Shown: in pieces, positions 19,053 through 28,014 of the stretch
Layout of the letters: each line of letters starts with the position of its first letter
Position numbering within the stretch: position 1 is the stretch's first letter
IMG/VR virus record: IMGVR_UViG_3300036785_000476
Coordinates: 1 to 41,855 of that record
Strand: one strand, 5' to 3'
Origin: a virus
Length of the DNA stretch: 41,855 nucleotides
Notes under the pieces: generated by a model
The model's input: the letters and a program-made list of their open reading frames with translations, nothing else
What the model was told of the DNA's origin: nothing
Database searches by the model: none
Translations under genes and position numbers: made by a program

Positions 19053-22019
19053 TCACTGCGGCCATGCCTTTGCCACTAGGGATAGTCGGGCCGCGTCAGG
19101 GTAATACTGCCAACTGCCACCGTCCGCGCCAAAGGTTAGTTTCACCGTGTAGGCTTGGCCCGCTGCCAAGCGGAATAAACGGTGTGCCGTGTAACCCATA
19201 TAGAGTTGCACCGCCGAATGTTGCGATATGTAATGCATTGCCGATGACACCCCATCTTGGTCGGCGGGTGCCAGTGCCACCGAGAACAGGCCATAGTTGT
19301 AAACGGCATCCATCTTTTGCACGAGGCCCATGTCACCGTTTACCTCCCACCACATCGGCACACTAGGCGTAATGCTCAGCGCCATTACCTGACCCGCGCC
19401 GTTGGTAACGTCACCCACCGGCAGTGCAGCGTAACCCCCGTAAGCCCCGACCATGCGCTGTGTGCTAGTGAACACCGATGCGCCCGGGTCACCCTTGTCA
19501 CCCTTCGGCCCGACCGCCCACTCGGTGACACTTGCCGTATCAAAGTCAACTTGGTCAAGTGAAACCGTCATGCCGTCATTGTTACCAATGGTGTACGGAA
19601 TGATCGTACCGTCAGTGCCGACGTTCACCTGTCCGACCCCGGCAGCGGCACCGCCCCCGCTCGTATCCATAATGACATTACGCACTCGGGCAATAGGCGG
19701 GCGATAGCCAGGGGGCAAAGTCCAAGCGGTGACCGCTATGGTGCCGAGTCGCATTTGTCCGCGTAACTTGACCGTACCGTCAGGAAACTTGCGGAACCCA
19801 GGTGGTGTCTCTCCCGGGACAGGTGACCACCCGTTTTCAAAGACCGGCTCACCCGAGCCACCAATCGTGTGCCACGGCTCAAGTGGCACGGTAACCGAGT
19901 CACCCGGTGCACCCGGCGCACCCGGCGCACCCGCGGGCCCCGGGTCACCCTTCGGCCCCGGGCCCGCGGCCACCTGCACAAGTGAAAGGTAATTGTAATG
20001 TCCCGCCGTGCCGATATACAGCGGCCATGTTTGATCCGACGCCGAGTACCACAGTTCCACATAGTCACCTTGATTCAGGTGAATGGTGCCACTCACCACC
20101 GCGGCCGAGTAAGCCTGTACGTCAACATACGGGTTACGGGTTCCAACGGTATGCTCCACGCTATTGACAGCTATGATCGCGGTGAGCATTGACTGTACGG
20201 CCGAGCCCAACGGCCCAAACATTATCTCCCCGGCAACCTGATAGTAACCAGTCGTCGGTGCAATAATCCGACCGTTAGGTAAGTCCACCATCCCCGCGGA
20301 GTCAAAACTCACAGTGTCAAGTGGCAACTTGACCGAGCCATTGCCCGCGGTATATGCACCCGCTCGGTATGCCCTCGCCGCATTGGTCGGACCAAACGTA
20401 CCCTCGGGCCCCTGCGGGCCCTGCGGGCCGGTCGGACCCGGTGCACCCTGTGACCCTTGAGGCCCCGCGGGCCCTGTCGGCCCTGACAATCCTGCGTCAC
20501 CCTTCGGCCCTACCGACCACTCGGTAACACTGTCGGTGTCGAATTCGATGACATCAAGTGACACCCACCCGCCAGGGAGTACGTTCTGCACAACCCTACC
20601 GTCAGTTATCACGTCAGTGCGCCCGTGCCCGTTACTCTCGGTCACATACAGCCACTGTTCCTTTGGACGGTAACCGGGCGGCAATGTGAATATGGTGGTG
20701 CCTACCGTCCCACCTGTCACCATACCCTTGAGTTTCACTTTGCCATCGGGAAACTTGCGGAACCCCGCCGCGGTCCAGGGTGGCGTGCCGTAACGGTGCC
20801 ATGAATTCTCAAACGCAGGTTCGCCGGGATCACCGATAATGTGCCACGGTTCCATTGGCACCTTGACAGAATCACCCGGTACACCTTGAGGCCCCGTCGC
20901 GCCGGGGGCACCGACCGGCCCTGTGGCACCTGTCGGCCCTGTGTCACCCTTGTCACCCTTCGGGCCCCTCGGCCCCACGAGTACACCACCCGAGTCAATC
21001 TGCGGGCCCTTAGCCTTGATGATCCATGCGACGACTAGGTACGGTGGCAGGTTATTGTGGTAACCGTTACTGCCCTCGGGGTTGATGACATGTGCATGGT
21101 CATGGTTACCAACTTGCTGTGATTGCCAATTGGTATTCCAGGCAAGGCTTCGATCCGCACCGTTAGTGGTGAACCCGTGCAAGTGGTCAACACCCCTTGC
21201 CTGTGTCCCGAGGTACTGACCATATGACTGTGACCAATCACGCGGGCCCACACCGCCGCCCCACCCGTATACCGCCGACAGACCCTGTGCATCCGATGAC
21301 CACGCGATAGTGTCACCGCCACCGTTGTAAGGGTCAGCGTTCATAGTGACAGGGTGGGTGTGACTAGGGCTACGATCCATCGCGGCCGTGACACCACTGT
21401 GTAGGTGGTCAGGGGTCGCGCCCGAGTGGTAATGGTCAACGGACGTATTGCCCGAGGTACCACCGTGTGCATGACTAGGCATCTCGGCCACGAGCAATTG
21501 GTGTGACTCTTCACCGCTCCGCTCTGCGATAGGGTGAGCGCCACCCGCGCCGTACAGCATGCGCGAGCGTAAGTCAGGGATGGCAAAGGTACTAACACCG
21601 TCACCCGCTCCCCACGTTGTACCCACCGCGGCAAAGAGGTCAGCCCACTCTAGGCGGTCAAGTAACCTGCCATCCGCCAGTAGCCAATTGTCAGGTATGA
21701 CCAAGCCCGAGTACGCCTTGAGCGTGCCGATTTGGTCAGAGTCAAATACAGCGGCCGAGCCACCACCGCCCGCGCCACCGCCACCCAACACCCACGGTAT
21801 GCCCTTGTCTGACAGTGCCACCGCGAGCTTGTCACCCACCGAGGCCGTGTACCCGTCAGGCTTGAGCGGGCCCCACTTGTTTGTCTTTGACCACCGAGGC
21901 AGTGTGACAAACACACCCTTACTGTTGACTTGTACTACCTCTGCCTCGTAACACTGCGACCCGTTGTAAGTCTGAGGCCCACTGCTTTGGAAGAGGTCAG
22001 TAATGTCGGTGGGTGTCAT
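19053..22019 (-). CDS. Large tail fibre: OB-like N-terminus, tail collar, collagen-like repeats, C1q-like domain
   Basis: 988 aa from ATG 22019 (GTG at 22028 possible). Domains in order: residues 15-80, a strand-rich OB-like segment (CYEAEVVQVNSKGVFVTLP...) like phage spike/gpV N-termini; a Gly-rich hinge; a tail-collar/Mdp domain (about 100-330, PDNWLLADGRL, AIPDLRSRMLYGAGG, ending LPPYLVVAWIIKAKG); collagen-type GPx repeats near 345-385, 510-540, 690-705 and 820; two copies of a beta module beginning EPWH-IG (about 385 and 705); and between them a C1q/TNF-like trimer domain (about 550-690). Likely trimeric fibre that recognises the host, with the N-terminus at the baseplate centre. No separate gpV spike gene was found. 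Confidence 0.85.
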   Translation of the reverse strand: MTPTDITDLFQSSGPQTYNGSQCYEAEVVQVNSKGVFVTLPRWSKTNKWGPLKPDGYTASVGDKLAVALSDKGIPWVLGGGGAGGGGSAAVFDSDQIGTLKAYSGLVIPDNWLLADGRLLDRLEWADLFAAVGTTWGAGDGVSTFAIPDLRSRMLYGAGGAHPIAERSGEESHQLLVAEMPSHAHGGTSGNTSVDHYHSGATPDHLHSGVTAAMDRSPSHTHPVTMNADPYNGGGDTIAWSSDAQGLSAVYGWGGGVGPRDWSQSYGQYLGTQARGVDHLHGFTTNGADRSLAWNTNWQSQQVGNHDHAHVINPEGSNGYHNNLPPYLVVAWIIKAKGPQIDSGGVLVGPRGPKGDKGDTGPTGATGPVGAPGATGPQGVPGDSVKVPMEPWHIIGDPGEPAFENSWHRYGTPPWTAAGFRKFPDGKVKLKGMVTGGTVGTTIFTLPPGYRPKEQWLYVTESNGHGRTDVITDGRVVQNVLPGGWVSLDVIEFDTDSVTEWSVGPKGDAGLSGPTGPAGPQGSQGAPGPTGPQGPQGPEGTFGPTNAARAYRAGAYTAGNGSVKLPLDTVSFDSAGMVDLPNGRIIAPTTGYYQVAGEIMFGPLGSAVQSMLTAIIAVNSVEHTVGTRNPYVDVQAYSAAVVSGTIHLNQGDYVELWYSASDQTWPLYIGTAGHYNYLSLVQVAAGPGPKGDPGPAGAPGAPGAPGDSVTVPLEPWHTIGGSGEPVFENGWSPVPGETPPGFRKFPDGTVKLRGQMRLGTIAVTAWTLPPGYRPPIARVRNVIMDTSGGGAAAGVGQVNVGTDGTIIPYTIGNNDGMTVSLDQVDFDTASVTEWAVGPKGDKGDPGASVFTSTQRMVGAYGGYAALPVGDVTNGAGQVMALSITPSVPMWWEVNGDMGLVQKMDAVYNYGLFSVALAPADQDGVSSAMHYISQHSAVQLYMGYTAHRLFRLAAGQAYTVKLTFGADGGSWQYYPDAARLSLVAKAWPQ

Positions 22020-22163
22020 GCCCGCCACCCCGGGGCCCCGAAGTCGGCAGGCAGGCCCGACAGGGGCAGGCCCCGACGAGAGGGCCCCCGTGGGCCCGTA
22101 TGCGGCCCGCTAAGCCCCTCCGGGGCCCGGGGCAAGGGTAGGCGCCGGATTGCCCGCGGGGCA

Positions 22164-22178
22164 CCGTAGCGGGGCTTA
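22164..22178 (-). repeat. TAAGCCCCGCTACGG short repeat, inverted copy
   Basis: CCGTAGCGGGGCTTA on the plus strand, an exact inverted match to 1076-1090 and 35485-35499. Confidence 0.75.
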
Positions 22179-22223
22179 GAGCGGCCCGCTAATTCGGGGG
22201 CATCGGACCCTAGGCCCGCGGGC

Positions 22224-22246
22224 AAAACTACACCATGTGTAGATTT
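22224..22246. promoter_or_regulatory. Operator-like palindrome, site 4 (intergenic)
   Basis: AAAACTACAC, CAT, GTGTAGATTT. Lies between the hub gene stop (22261) and the fibre gene start, 205 bp upstream of the latter. Confidence 0.75.
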
Positions 22247-22260
22247 GAAACGAGAGGGTG

Positions 22261-23709
22261 TCATGTACCGGGCCAGTGCCGCGGGATAAAGCTCGTAGTT
22301 GGCCTAGGGCCGGAACGCAAACGGCCACCCGACGAGCCGCTGTAACTGTCACTGTATTGGGAAGTGTCAAACCTCCATGCCCCGAGCCCGTGCCACTGTA
22401 TCCATATGTGCCCCGCGTTACACCGTATGGTCATGTACTTGCCGAGGCCGGGTAACCCCCATGACTCAAATGACCCCGAGGCCGGGACACCGCCACCCGG
22501 CACATGGATGCCAGCACGGTAGAGAATCCAACACACTCCACTAGAACAGTCAAGTGTGCTCGGGTGTGAACTTTGCATTGTCGCCATGCTGTGACCCGAA
22601 CCGTAGACATAGGGGATATTCAACTTAGTCAAATACTGTGCCGCGTTATACGCCTTAGCTACAACGGTGGTGGCATTACTCTTGTTGTAACCCGACACTA
22701 AGACTTTGGGTACTGCAAACCCACTACTCTTCGGACGGTTAGTGGCAGAGGCAACGTGCACGGTACTAGTCTTGACTTCCGGCGCTGGCTCGACAGCCCT
22801 ACGTGTCGAACGCATAAGGACAATCTCGGTAGTGTTATCGTCAATTGACCGCCGCGTACTCTTCACTAGCCACAGACCATCGGCAGGCCCCTCGTTAGCC
22901 ACCTGCACTACGTCACCGGGTGTCACACTCCACCGCTTTGCCAGTGCGGTAACAGTGCAATCGGCCGAGGGCCTCCGACTGTCGGCAGACCAATCTATCT
23001 TGAGACACCCTCGCACACCCTGTGCAAAGGTGAACCGTACCGGCTGTGTCTTGAGCCAATCCTCACTGGCAAACCACAGGGCACCCGTTCGCATCCATCG
23101 CCGCCACTTGACCTCATCCGCCAGGCGGCCACTCGCCACCCACGAGCTTTCACGTTTGTCAGGTGACCCGCGGGTAAACTCATACGGCAGTTCACGAGTG
23201 ATGGTGACATCGGTGCCGGGGTCGGTGGCACCCGCGTCACCCGGGCGACCTAGGCCACTCGCCCCGATATTGACACCTTTGATGGTGACATCTTTGATGT
23301 CCTTACCCGCCACAATAATGTTGATGTCTTTCCATGACTCCGCGTACCACTGGCGCGGGGCCTCGGGAAAGTTTGAGCCCTGTGTCTTATCCGATGCCTC
23401 TATAACCCCGTAGCCTTGATGACAGTAATTGAGGTAGGGTCGGAGGAATGCGCGGATGGCATAGTCAGGGGTGGTGCACTGTGCATATGAACCCCAATTA
23501 CACGATGGCCGCTGTTGGTACAAACCCACACTGTCATGGTCAACCGCGGTCTTGAGGTTTATGCACGATGACTCTTGCATCATTGTGCAGAGGGCACCCG
23601 CTAGCTGTGTCCGATTGGCACCCATCTGATTGCCAATCTTCACTAGCAGGATTATGTTACCCACTTGGTGAGCACTCGCCCGCTGCCGCTTGACTGTCAG
23701 GTAAGCCAT
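22261..23709 (-). CDS. Baseplate hub C-terminal part with lysozyme-like and NlpC/P60 domains
   Basis: 482 aa, ATG 23709. Residues 30-125 look like a small transglycosylase/lysozyme module (ALCTMMQESSCINLKTAV with Glu46, DSVGLYQQRPS). Residues 195-300 are the hub's last beta domain (LKIDWSADSRRPSADCTVTAL, GDVVQVANEG). Residues 345-475 form an NlpC/P60-type peptidase with Cys388 in LDCSSGV and His434 in NAGHIWIQW. Tail-borne wall-degrading activity is likely. The N-terminal gpD-like part is encoded in a different frame by the upstream gene. Confidence 0.75.
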   Translation of the reverse strand: MAYLTVKRQRASAHQVGNIILLVKIGNQMGANRTQLAGALCTMMQESSCINLKTAVDHDSVGLYQQRPSCNWGSYAQCTTPDYAIRAFLRPYLNYCHQGYGVIEASDKTQGSNFPEAPRQWYAESWKDINIIVAGKDIKDVTIKGVNIGASGLGRPGDAGATDPGTDVTITRELPYEFTRGSPDKRESSWVASGRLADEVKWRRWMRTGALWFASEDWLKTQPVRFTFAQGVRGCLKIDWSADSRRPSADCTVTALAKRWSVTPGDVVQVANEGPADGLWLVKSTRRSIDDNTTEIVLMRSTRRAVEPAPEVKTSTVHVASATNRPKSSGFAVPKVLVSGYNKSNATTVVAKAYNAAQYLTKLNIPYVYGSGHSMATMQSSHPSTLDCSSGVCWILYRAGIHVPGGGVPASGSFESWGLPGLGKYMTIRCNAGHIWIQWHGLGAWRFDTSQYSDSYSGSSGGRLRSGPRPTTSFIPRHWPGT

Positions 23710-24218
23710 GGGCGCTGAGTCCGAGTACGTACCACTACCTTTACCGGCTTGGCAATCGGTTGCTTATCGTTTATCTCCGGGCAGACAAATGGGATGTGTA
23801 CCTCTTTTACCTCTTGCACCATCGAGCGCACAAACTGTGCCCGGGTGGTGTGGGCCCTGTCAGCTTTCTTCGGCTTTGAATATTGCCGTAGCAGGTTCAC
23901 TGCCCGATCCTCAAACGTGAGAGTGAGGATTGTGTCTGACTTAGACACTTTGGTCAGCACAAACTCTTCACCGTCAAAGGTGATTTGCACCGGGCCCGCA
24001 ATCAAGGGATTAGCTAAGAGCTTGCGTGACCAATCAGTGACAGTCAGGGTGAGGGTGGCGGCACCCTCAATTGTCGTTTCCACTGTGCTACTCGTGACGA
24101 GTGCCTGCACCTGTGCGGCCAGTGACCGCTTACCCGCCATCTTCGGCCCGGAGAGGATGAGCTTACCTACGTCAAAGTCAGCTTTCGGCCGCCGCGCGGT
24201 TGACAGTGAAGAGGTCAC
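23697..24218 (-). CDS. Baseplate hub N-terminal part (gpD/gp27-like)
   Basis: 173 aa from GTG 24218, GTGA-coupled to the LysM gene. Beta-rich gpD-like start (VETTIEGAATLTLTVTDWSRKLL, VQITFDGEEFVLTKVS, TILTLTFEDRAVNLLRQYS) and then a region before the lysozyme insertion seen in single-chain hubs. It ends at 23697 in frame 2, while the rest continues from 23709 in frame 3 with a 13-bp overlap. Either a split hub or a frameshift. Confidence 0.7.
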   Translation of the reverse strand: MTSSLSTARRPKADFDVGKLILSGPKMAGKRSLAAQVQALVTSSTVETTIEGAATLTLTVTDWSRKLLANPLIAGPVQITFDGEEFVLTKVSKSDTILTLTFEDRAVNLLRQYSKPKKADRAHTTRAQFVRSMVQEVKEVHIPFVCPEINDKQPIAKPVKVVVRTRTQRPWLT

Positions 24219-25123
24219 TTGGATGGCACCTTGATTGTCTTACCGATAAATGACCTCGGTATCTGCCACCCGCGGAGGCCCTTGTTAGCCTTGGCTATTA
24301 CCTCCCACTTGTTTGAGTTACCTAGGAACTTGGCCGCAATCGACTTGAGTGTGTCACCGTGTTTCACCTTATACTTTTGCACGGGCTTAGGCTTGGCCGC
24401 GGCACGGCGAGTGGTCGCGGCATGTTCCTCACTGCGATACTCAAGTAAGTGCACGGTGCATGCCTGCCGCACTCGGTGACCCGATTTCCTGTCACGTATA
24501 ACGTCACCGTATTCGAGTGAGGTAATCACCCACGGTAGGCCCCACTTCGGGATGGCCCCCCAAATCCGCAACGGTGGCGGTGACACGGTACCTGACATCC
24601 GAGTGGCTAGTTGGTCAAGTGCCTTTAGCTCGGGCTCGACACTGCGGGTCTGACGGCCCCACCCATCAAAGAGAACGGTGAGTGTGGCGGTGTAAAGTGT
24701 GCGACCGTTCCACTGTGAGTACGGGTCACCCCGCGGGATGCGTACCTCTTGCCAATCCCCGAGCCCGCCCGTTATCACCATACCCTCGGGCCCGAGTGAC
24801 CCGGTGACACGTAGGTTGACGTTCCATGCCTGCATGGTCACCCACCTGCCACCCGTGAGCCACCCTGCACCGTGCACATGTGGAATGGCAGAGTAGGGTA
24901 CCCGTTCACCCGGGTAAATCTCCCGGGCCGCGGCAGAGGCTTTAGGTGCCGGTGGCGGCTTACCCTTGTGTCGCGGCTGTGGCGGGCGGGTCGCCGGGGG
25001 TGCAGGTAACTTACGCTTCGGCTCACGCCTTTGCGGCGCGAGTGGCAGCTTCCGGAATTTCTTGTTTGAACGGTTAGGGTGCGGCGAGGTCGGCGCGAGT
25101 GGCAGCTTACGTAAAACGACCAT
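24215..25123 (-). CDS. Baseplate/tail protein with C-terminal LysM
   Basis: 302 aa, ATG 25123, overlapping the tape measure stop (TAATG). The N-terminus has three repeats of RKLPLAP/RKLPAPP type in a basic, Pro-rich 65-residue stretch. Middle beta domain (VNLRVTGSLGPEGMVITGGLGDW). The LysM module is about 247-301 (YKVKHGDTLKSIAAKFLGNSNKWEVI, KTIKVP). LysM proteins of this size between tape measure and hub cap the tube in P2/Mu-like and gp53-type systems and bind peptidoglycan. Confidence 0.8.
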   Translation of the reverse strand: MVVLRKLPLAPTSPHPNRSNKKFRKLPLAPQRREPKRKLPAPPATRPPQPRHKGKPPPAPKASAAAREIYPGERVPYSAIPHVHGAGWLTGGRWVTMQAWNVNLRVTGSLGPEGMVITGGLGDWQEVRIPRGDPYSQWNGRTLYTATLTVLFDGWGRQTRSVEPELKALDQLATRMSGTVSPPPLRIWGAIPKWGLPWVITSLEYGDVIRDRKSGHRVRQACTVHLLEYRSEEHAATTRRAAAKPKPVQKYKVKHGDTLKSIAAKFLGNSNKWEVIAKANKGLRGWQIPRSFIGKTIKVPSK

Positions 25124-26748
25124 TACCGTGTTGCCTGTTGGTCGGCGGTGTACTCACCAAAGGCCACTGCGATTTGGCGAGTGTCAAGATACACAGGCAC
25201 CACGATGCGGCCTCGACCGCCACCACCACGAGTGGCACCACCACCACCTGTACGAGTGGGTACCACCGTGCCCATGTCAGTGAATGCATGGTTAGGCGTC
25301 ACGTGAGCGCCAGCGGGCAGGTGCACTATCTCGGGCCCCGCTTCACCGACGAGCACTGCCCCGGCCTGCCTCACCGTGCCACCTGCCTGTGCACCGGGCA
25401 GGTGACTTGTAATGAAGCTCGCGGCCTTACCCGGCATCGAGGTCACCTTCTTGGCAACGTTGATGACATCTTGGATGGCACTCTTCACTGCACGTACCGC
25501 GTCGGCCGCGGCGTTCCAGGCACTAGCAAAGGTACCGCCTATGTAACTCCCCACCTGTTTGAAGAATCCCAACACGGCGGTGGCGGCACCCTTGATGTCA
25601 TTCCAGTGTTTGATTATCTGTACTGCCGCCGCGGCCATCGGGCCACCGAGGATTGACACGATGAGAGGCCAGTTACTCTTCACCCAATTGAACACGGCAA
25701 CGGCACCGGCCTTGAGGAAGTTGAAAGCTGCCACCGCGGCCCTACCGAATGCGTTCACCCCATCGTGCACAAACTTGACCTTGGTGTATAGGAGGATCAA
25801 TATGGCTATCACCGCCGCGATGGCGGCAGGTATCCACAGCCAGTAAGCATTCAAGGTAATTAGCCCGAGGTTAGCCAGTGCCACTACCGCGACAAATGCC
25901 ACTAGGGCCGCGGTCAGTACGTACACGGCCGAGCGGAACAAACCTGAACTTGTCATGGCAGTGGCAAATGCCTTTGCAATCGGAGATATCACCTGTGCCA
26001 GTGCCACCAAGATGGGCATGAGTGCAGTGCCGATTGACACTTTCAATTGTGTCTGTGTGGCCTCCCACTCGCGCTGTACCTTGACGAATTCCAGGGCAGA
26101 CTTGGCACTTTCATTAGTCATACCTGTCTGTTTGCCGAGGGCCCGTGTGCTTGCCGTTAGCTCCTTCCCGCCCATATTCAAAATCGGCAACATGCTTTGT
26201 GCCTGTCGCCCGAATAGTTTTTGTGCAAGTGCCGCCTTGTCAATGCCCGGAGGTAACTTCCTAAATGCGTCCGCGAGCTTACTCATACGGGTACTGGCGT
26301 CGGCGTTCCTCAGTGCCTTAGATGACACCCCGAGTGCAGTGAATGATTCCTCTGCCTTTTTACTGCCATGCTCCGCGGTGTAGAGGGCTTTATTCAGGGT
26401 AATAAAACCCTGGTTCATTTGCTTGGTCTGTATCCCCCTCTCCTTACCAAGCTGTATCCATCCGGCCGCGGCTTGACTGTCGAGTCCTGTAATACGGTGC
26501 AAACCTGCCACAGCTTTGGCGAGGTCGGCTGTGTCCTTTACTGCACCCTTGAGGTAATTGAATCCCTTGTAAACGACCGCGGCGGTAGCCACCGCTTTGA
26601 GTGACTGTGACAGACCCGAGGTTTTCTTACTAGTCTGCTCGGTCTGAGTACCGACACCTTCGACGGCTTGACCGACACCTTTGATATTGGTAGCCGCAAC
26701 CTGACCGCCGCGTACCTGTACTACGATGTCAAGGTTTTGCTCTGCCAT
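25123..26748 (-). CDS. Tape measure protein (short)
   Basis: 541 aa, ATG 26748, three bases past the frameshifted chaperone stop. TP901-like core (ITGLDSQAAAGWIQLGKERGI, FGRQAQSMLPILNMGGKELTA), a hydrophobic block at about 275-345 with several membrane-type helices, and a Gly-rich C-terminus with GEAGPEIVHLPAGAHV, standard for tape measures. At about 1.5 angstrom per residue it predicts a tail near 80 nm, a general rule of thumb. Confidence 0.9.
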   Translation of the reverse strand: MAEQNLDIVVQVRGGQVAATNIKGVGQAVEGVGTQTEQTSKKTSGLSQSLKAVATAAVVYKGFNYLKGAVKDTADLAKAVAGLHRITGLDSQAAAGWIQLGKERGIQTKQMNQGFITLNKALYTAEHGSKKAEESFTALGVSSKALRNADASTRMSKLADAFRKLPPGIDKAALAQKLFGRQAQSMLPILNMGGKELTASTRALGKQTGMTNESAKSALEFVKVQREWEATQTQLKVSIGTALMPILVALAQVISPIAKAFATAMTSSGLFRSAVYVLTAALVAFVAVVALANLGLITLNAYWLWIPAAIAAVIAILILLYTKVKFVHDGVNAFGRAAVAAFNFLKAGAVAVFNWVKSNWPLIVSILGGPMAAAAVQIIKHWNDIKGAATAVLGFFKQVGSYIGGTFASAWNAAADAVRAVKSAIQDVINVAKKVTSMPGKAASFITSHLPGAQAGGTVRQAGAVLVGEAGPEIVHLPAGAHVTPNHAFTDMGTVVPTRTGGGGATRGGGGRGRIVVPVYLDTRQIAVAFGEYTADQQATR

Positions 26749-26751
26749 GTG

Positions 26752-27578
26752 TCATCGGCGGAATACTTGCCCCACCGCATTGGCCGTTTGAATAGCCTGT
26801 GCCTTTATTAGTTGTACGTGAAGTTCACCGGCCCTGCGGGTTACTCGTGCCCATAGTTCACGCTCTAGCGGGTCACCGCTCACCAACTTGTCAGTGGGCA
26901 CCCCGCAAAGGCATGCCACCGCGAACGTGTCAACTATGTCGGTAGAGATTCCCCCACGGCTTGCGACACCACCGCTTGCTCCGCACTCTCACCGTCAACA
27001 CCGGCCAGTAGCCATCCCTGATATTGCATGTAGTGAGCCCACACCCGTGTCTCACCGAGAGGCCCGCCGCCACACAGCGCCACGAGTACCGCGCGGCCCG
27101 TGCGTGCCTCGGGGTGAAGATTGAGTGCACTCACTAGGTCATCATCGAACCTAGCTGCAATGTCAGTGAACAGTGGGTGTAGATCGTCACTGTCGGGGTC
27201 ATCCTTCATAAACAGTTCCACTAGGGCCCCGGCCAACGTGTCCGCACCTAATGTCCACTCGGGATTGATCGGGGTCTGTAGGCCCGGGGCCCGCGCATAG
27301 ACACGGCCGAGTGACACTGCCTTGTACCTGCCGATGAGTAACCCGTCATACCCCGGTATGTCAAGGTCAATCGTCTGCTCGGCACGTAACTGTGACGCAC
27401 GCACCCGGAGGGCCGCGAGCACCGACCCGGGGGCTGGTTCGGGTTCACCTGTAGGGATGGGCTCGGGCTCGGGCTCGTCGGGATCGTCACCGTTATGGTA
27501 AGGCGGTGACGGTACGATACCTGCCTCGATTGCGGCCTGTGCCAAACCGGCCGCCGCATCTTCACCTGATACTGACAT
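26752..27578 (-). CDS. Tail assembly chaperone, -1 frameshift long product
   Basis: Reading the 214-aa chaperone gene with a -1 shift at GGGGGAA (26955-26949) bypasses its TAG (26936-26934). It opens a further 66 codons to TGA 26752, just before the tape measure ATG. The extension (PLERELWARVTRRAGELHVQLIKAQAIQ) is an amphipathic helix typical of the T part of G/GT chaperones. It has no start codon or ribosome site of its own. Frameshifting is inferred from frame layout and family precedent. Confidence 0.8.
26934..27578 (-). CDS. Tail assembly chaperone, short product
   Basis: 214 aa from ATG 27578, eight bases past the tail tube stop. It opens with a disordered acidic Pro/Glu stretch (about 28-55). 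The folded part contains IDIPGYDG-type strand and helices (ADTLAGALVELFMKDD, RTGRAVLVALC). Position between tube and tape measure is diagnostic. The short form is made at the normal stop TAG 26934. Confidence 0.8.
   Translation of the reverse strand: MSVSGEDAAAGLAQAAIEAGIVPSPPYHNGDDPDEPEPEPIPTGEPEPAPGSVLAALRVRASQLRAEQTIDLDIPGYDGLLIGRYKAVSLGRVYARAPGLQTPINPEWTLGADTLAGALVELFMKDDPDSDDLHPLFTDIAARFDDDLVSALNLHPEARTGRAVLVALCGGGPLGETRVWAHYMQYQGWLLAGVDGESAEQAVVSQAVGESLPT
26949..26955 (-). promoter_or_regulatory. Candidate slippery heptamer for -1 frameshift
   Basis: Minus strand GGGGGAA read as G GGG GAA in the zero frame. Slipping one base keeps Gly in the P-site and gives GGA in the A-site, which opens the 66-codon extension. 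Confidence 0.7.
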
Positions 27579-27585
27579 GGCCTCC

Positions 27586-27999
27586 CTATCCGACTGTGCC
27601 TGTCGGCACAAACTCTATGTCGATCATTGCAGGGTCACTTGCTGTGGAGTCATGCTCGGGGAGCTTGACACTTTTGATCTTACCCTGGTAAATGAACGGT
27701 CTGCCATATGGCACCTTGTGGATATCGAGTGGCTGCTTCACCGCCCAAATCCAGGCACGGCCCACGAGAGACAACAGTTTGTGACTGTACCCCTGGTCAC
27801 GGCCGAGTACCCAATTGCGTGACACGACCACGTTACCCATCGTGACGGCCCCGCCGAGTGACACCGGATCGGCCATCCCTCCGGGCCGGTACTTCTGCTC
27901 GTCACTGTCAACCTCGCCGCCCGTGAACTTGTCAAAGGTGCCGAGGGCACCGAGCCCCTCGATGGTGACCGTGACATCATATTGGTCAGTACGTGACAT
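27586..27999 (-). CDS. Tail tube protein
   Basis: 137 aa, ATG 27999. Short beta-rich tube protein of contractile tails: TVTIEGLGALGTFDKFTGGEVDSDEQKY, VSRNWVLGRDQGYSHKLLSLVG, and the final strands SVKLPEHDSTASDPAMIDIEFVPTG. It follows the sheath gene with a 15-bp gap, the invariant order of sheath-tube pairs. Confidence 0.85.
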   Translation of the reverse strand: MSRTDQYDVTVTIEGLGALGTFDKFTGGEVDSDEQKYRPGGMADPVSLGGAVTMGNVVVSRNWVLGRDQGYSHKLLSLVGRAWIWAVKQPLDIHKVPYGRPFIYQGKIKSVKLPEHDSTASDPAMIDIEFVPTGTVG

Positions 28000-28014
28000 T
28001 TGTGTCGGCCCCCT

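Larger units (their letters stand above)
22020..22260. other. G+C-extreme noncoding spacer upstream of the fibre gene
   Basis: No gene. Contains GGGCCC-rich sequence, an inverted TAAGCCCCGCTACGG copy (22164-22178) and operator-like site 4 (22224-22246). It breaks the otherwise continuous late operon, so fibre and downstream genes may have separate control. Confidence 0.65.

Noticed and set aside
20400-20990. Diversity-generating or mobile repeat in the fibre gene
   Set aside because: The repeated DNA is explained by collagen-like Gly-Pro-x codons; no reverse transcriptase or template repeat found.
22706-23413. 235-codon plus-strand open frame
   Set aside because: Antisense to the hub gene with recognisable domains; no ribosome site.
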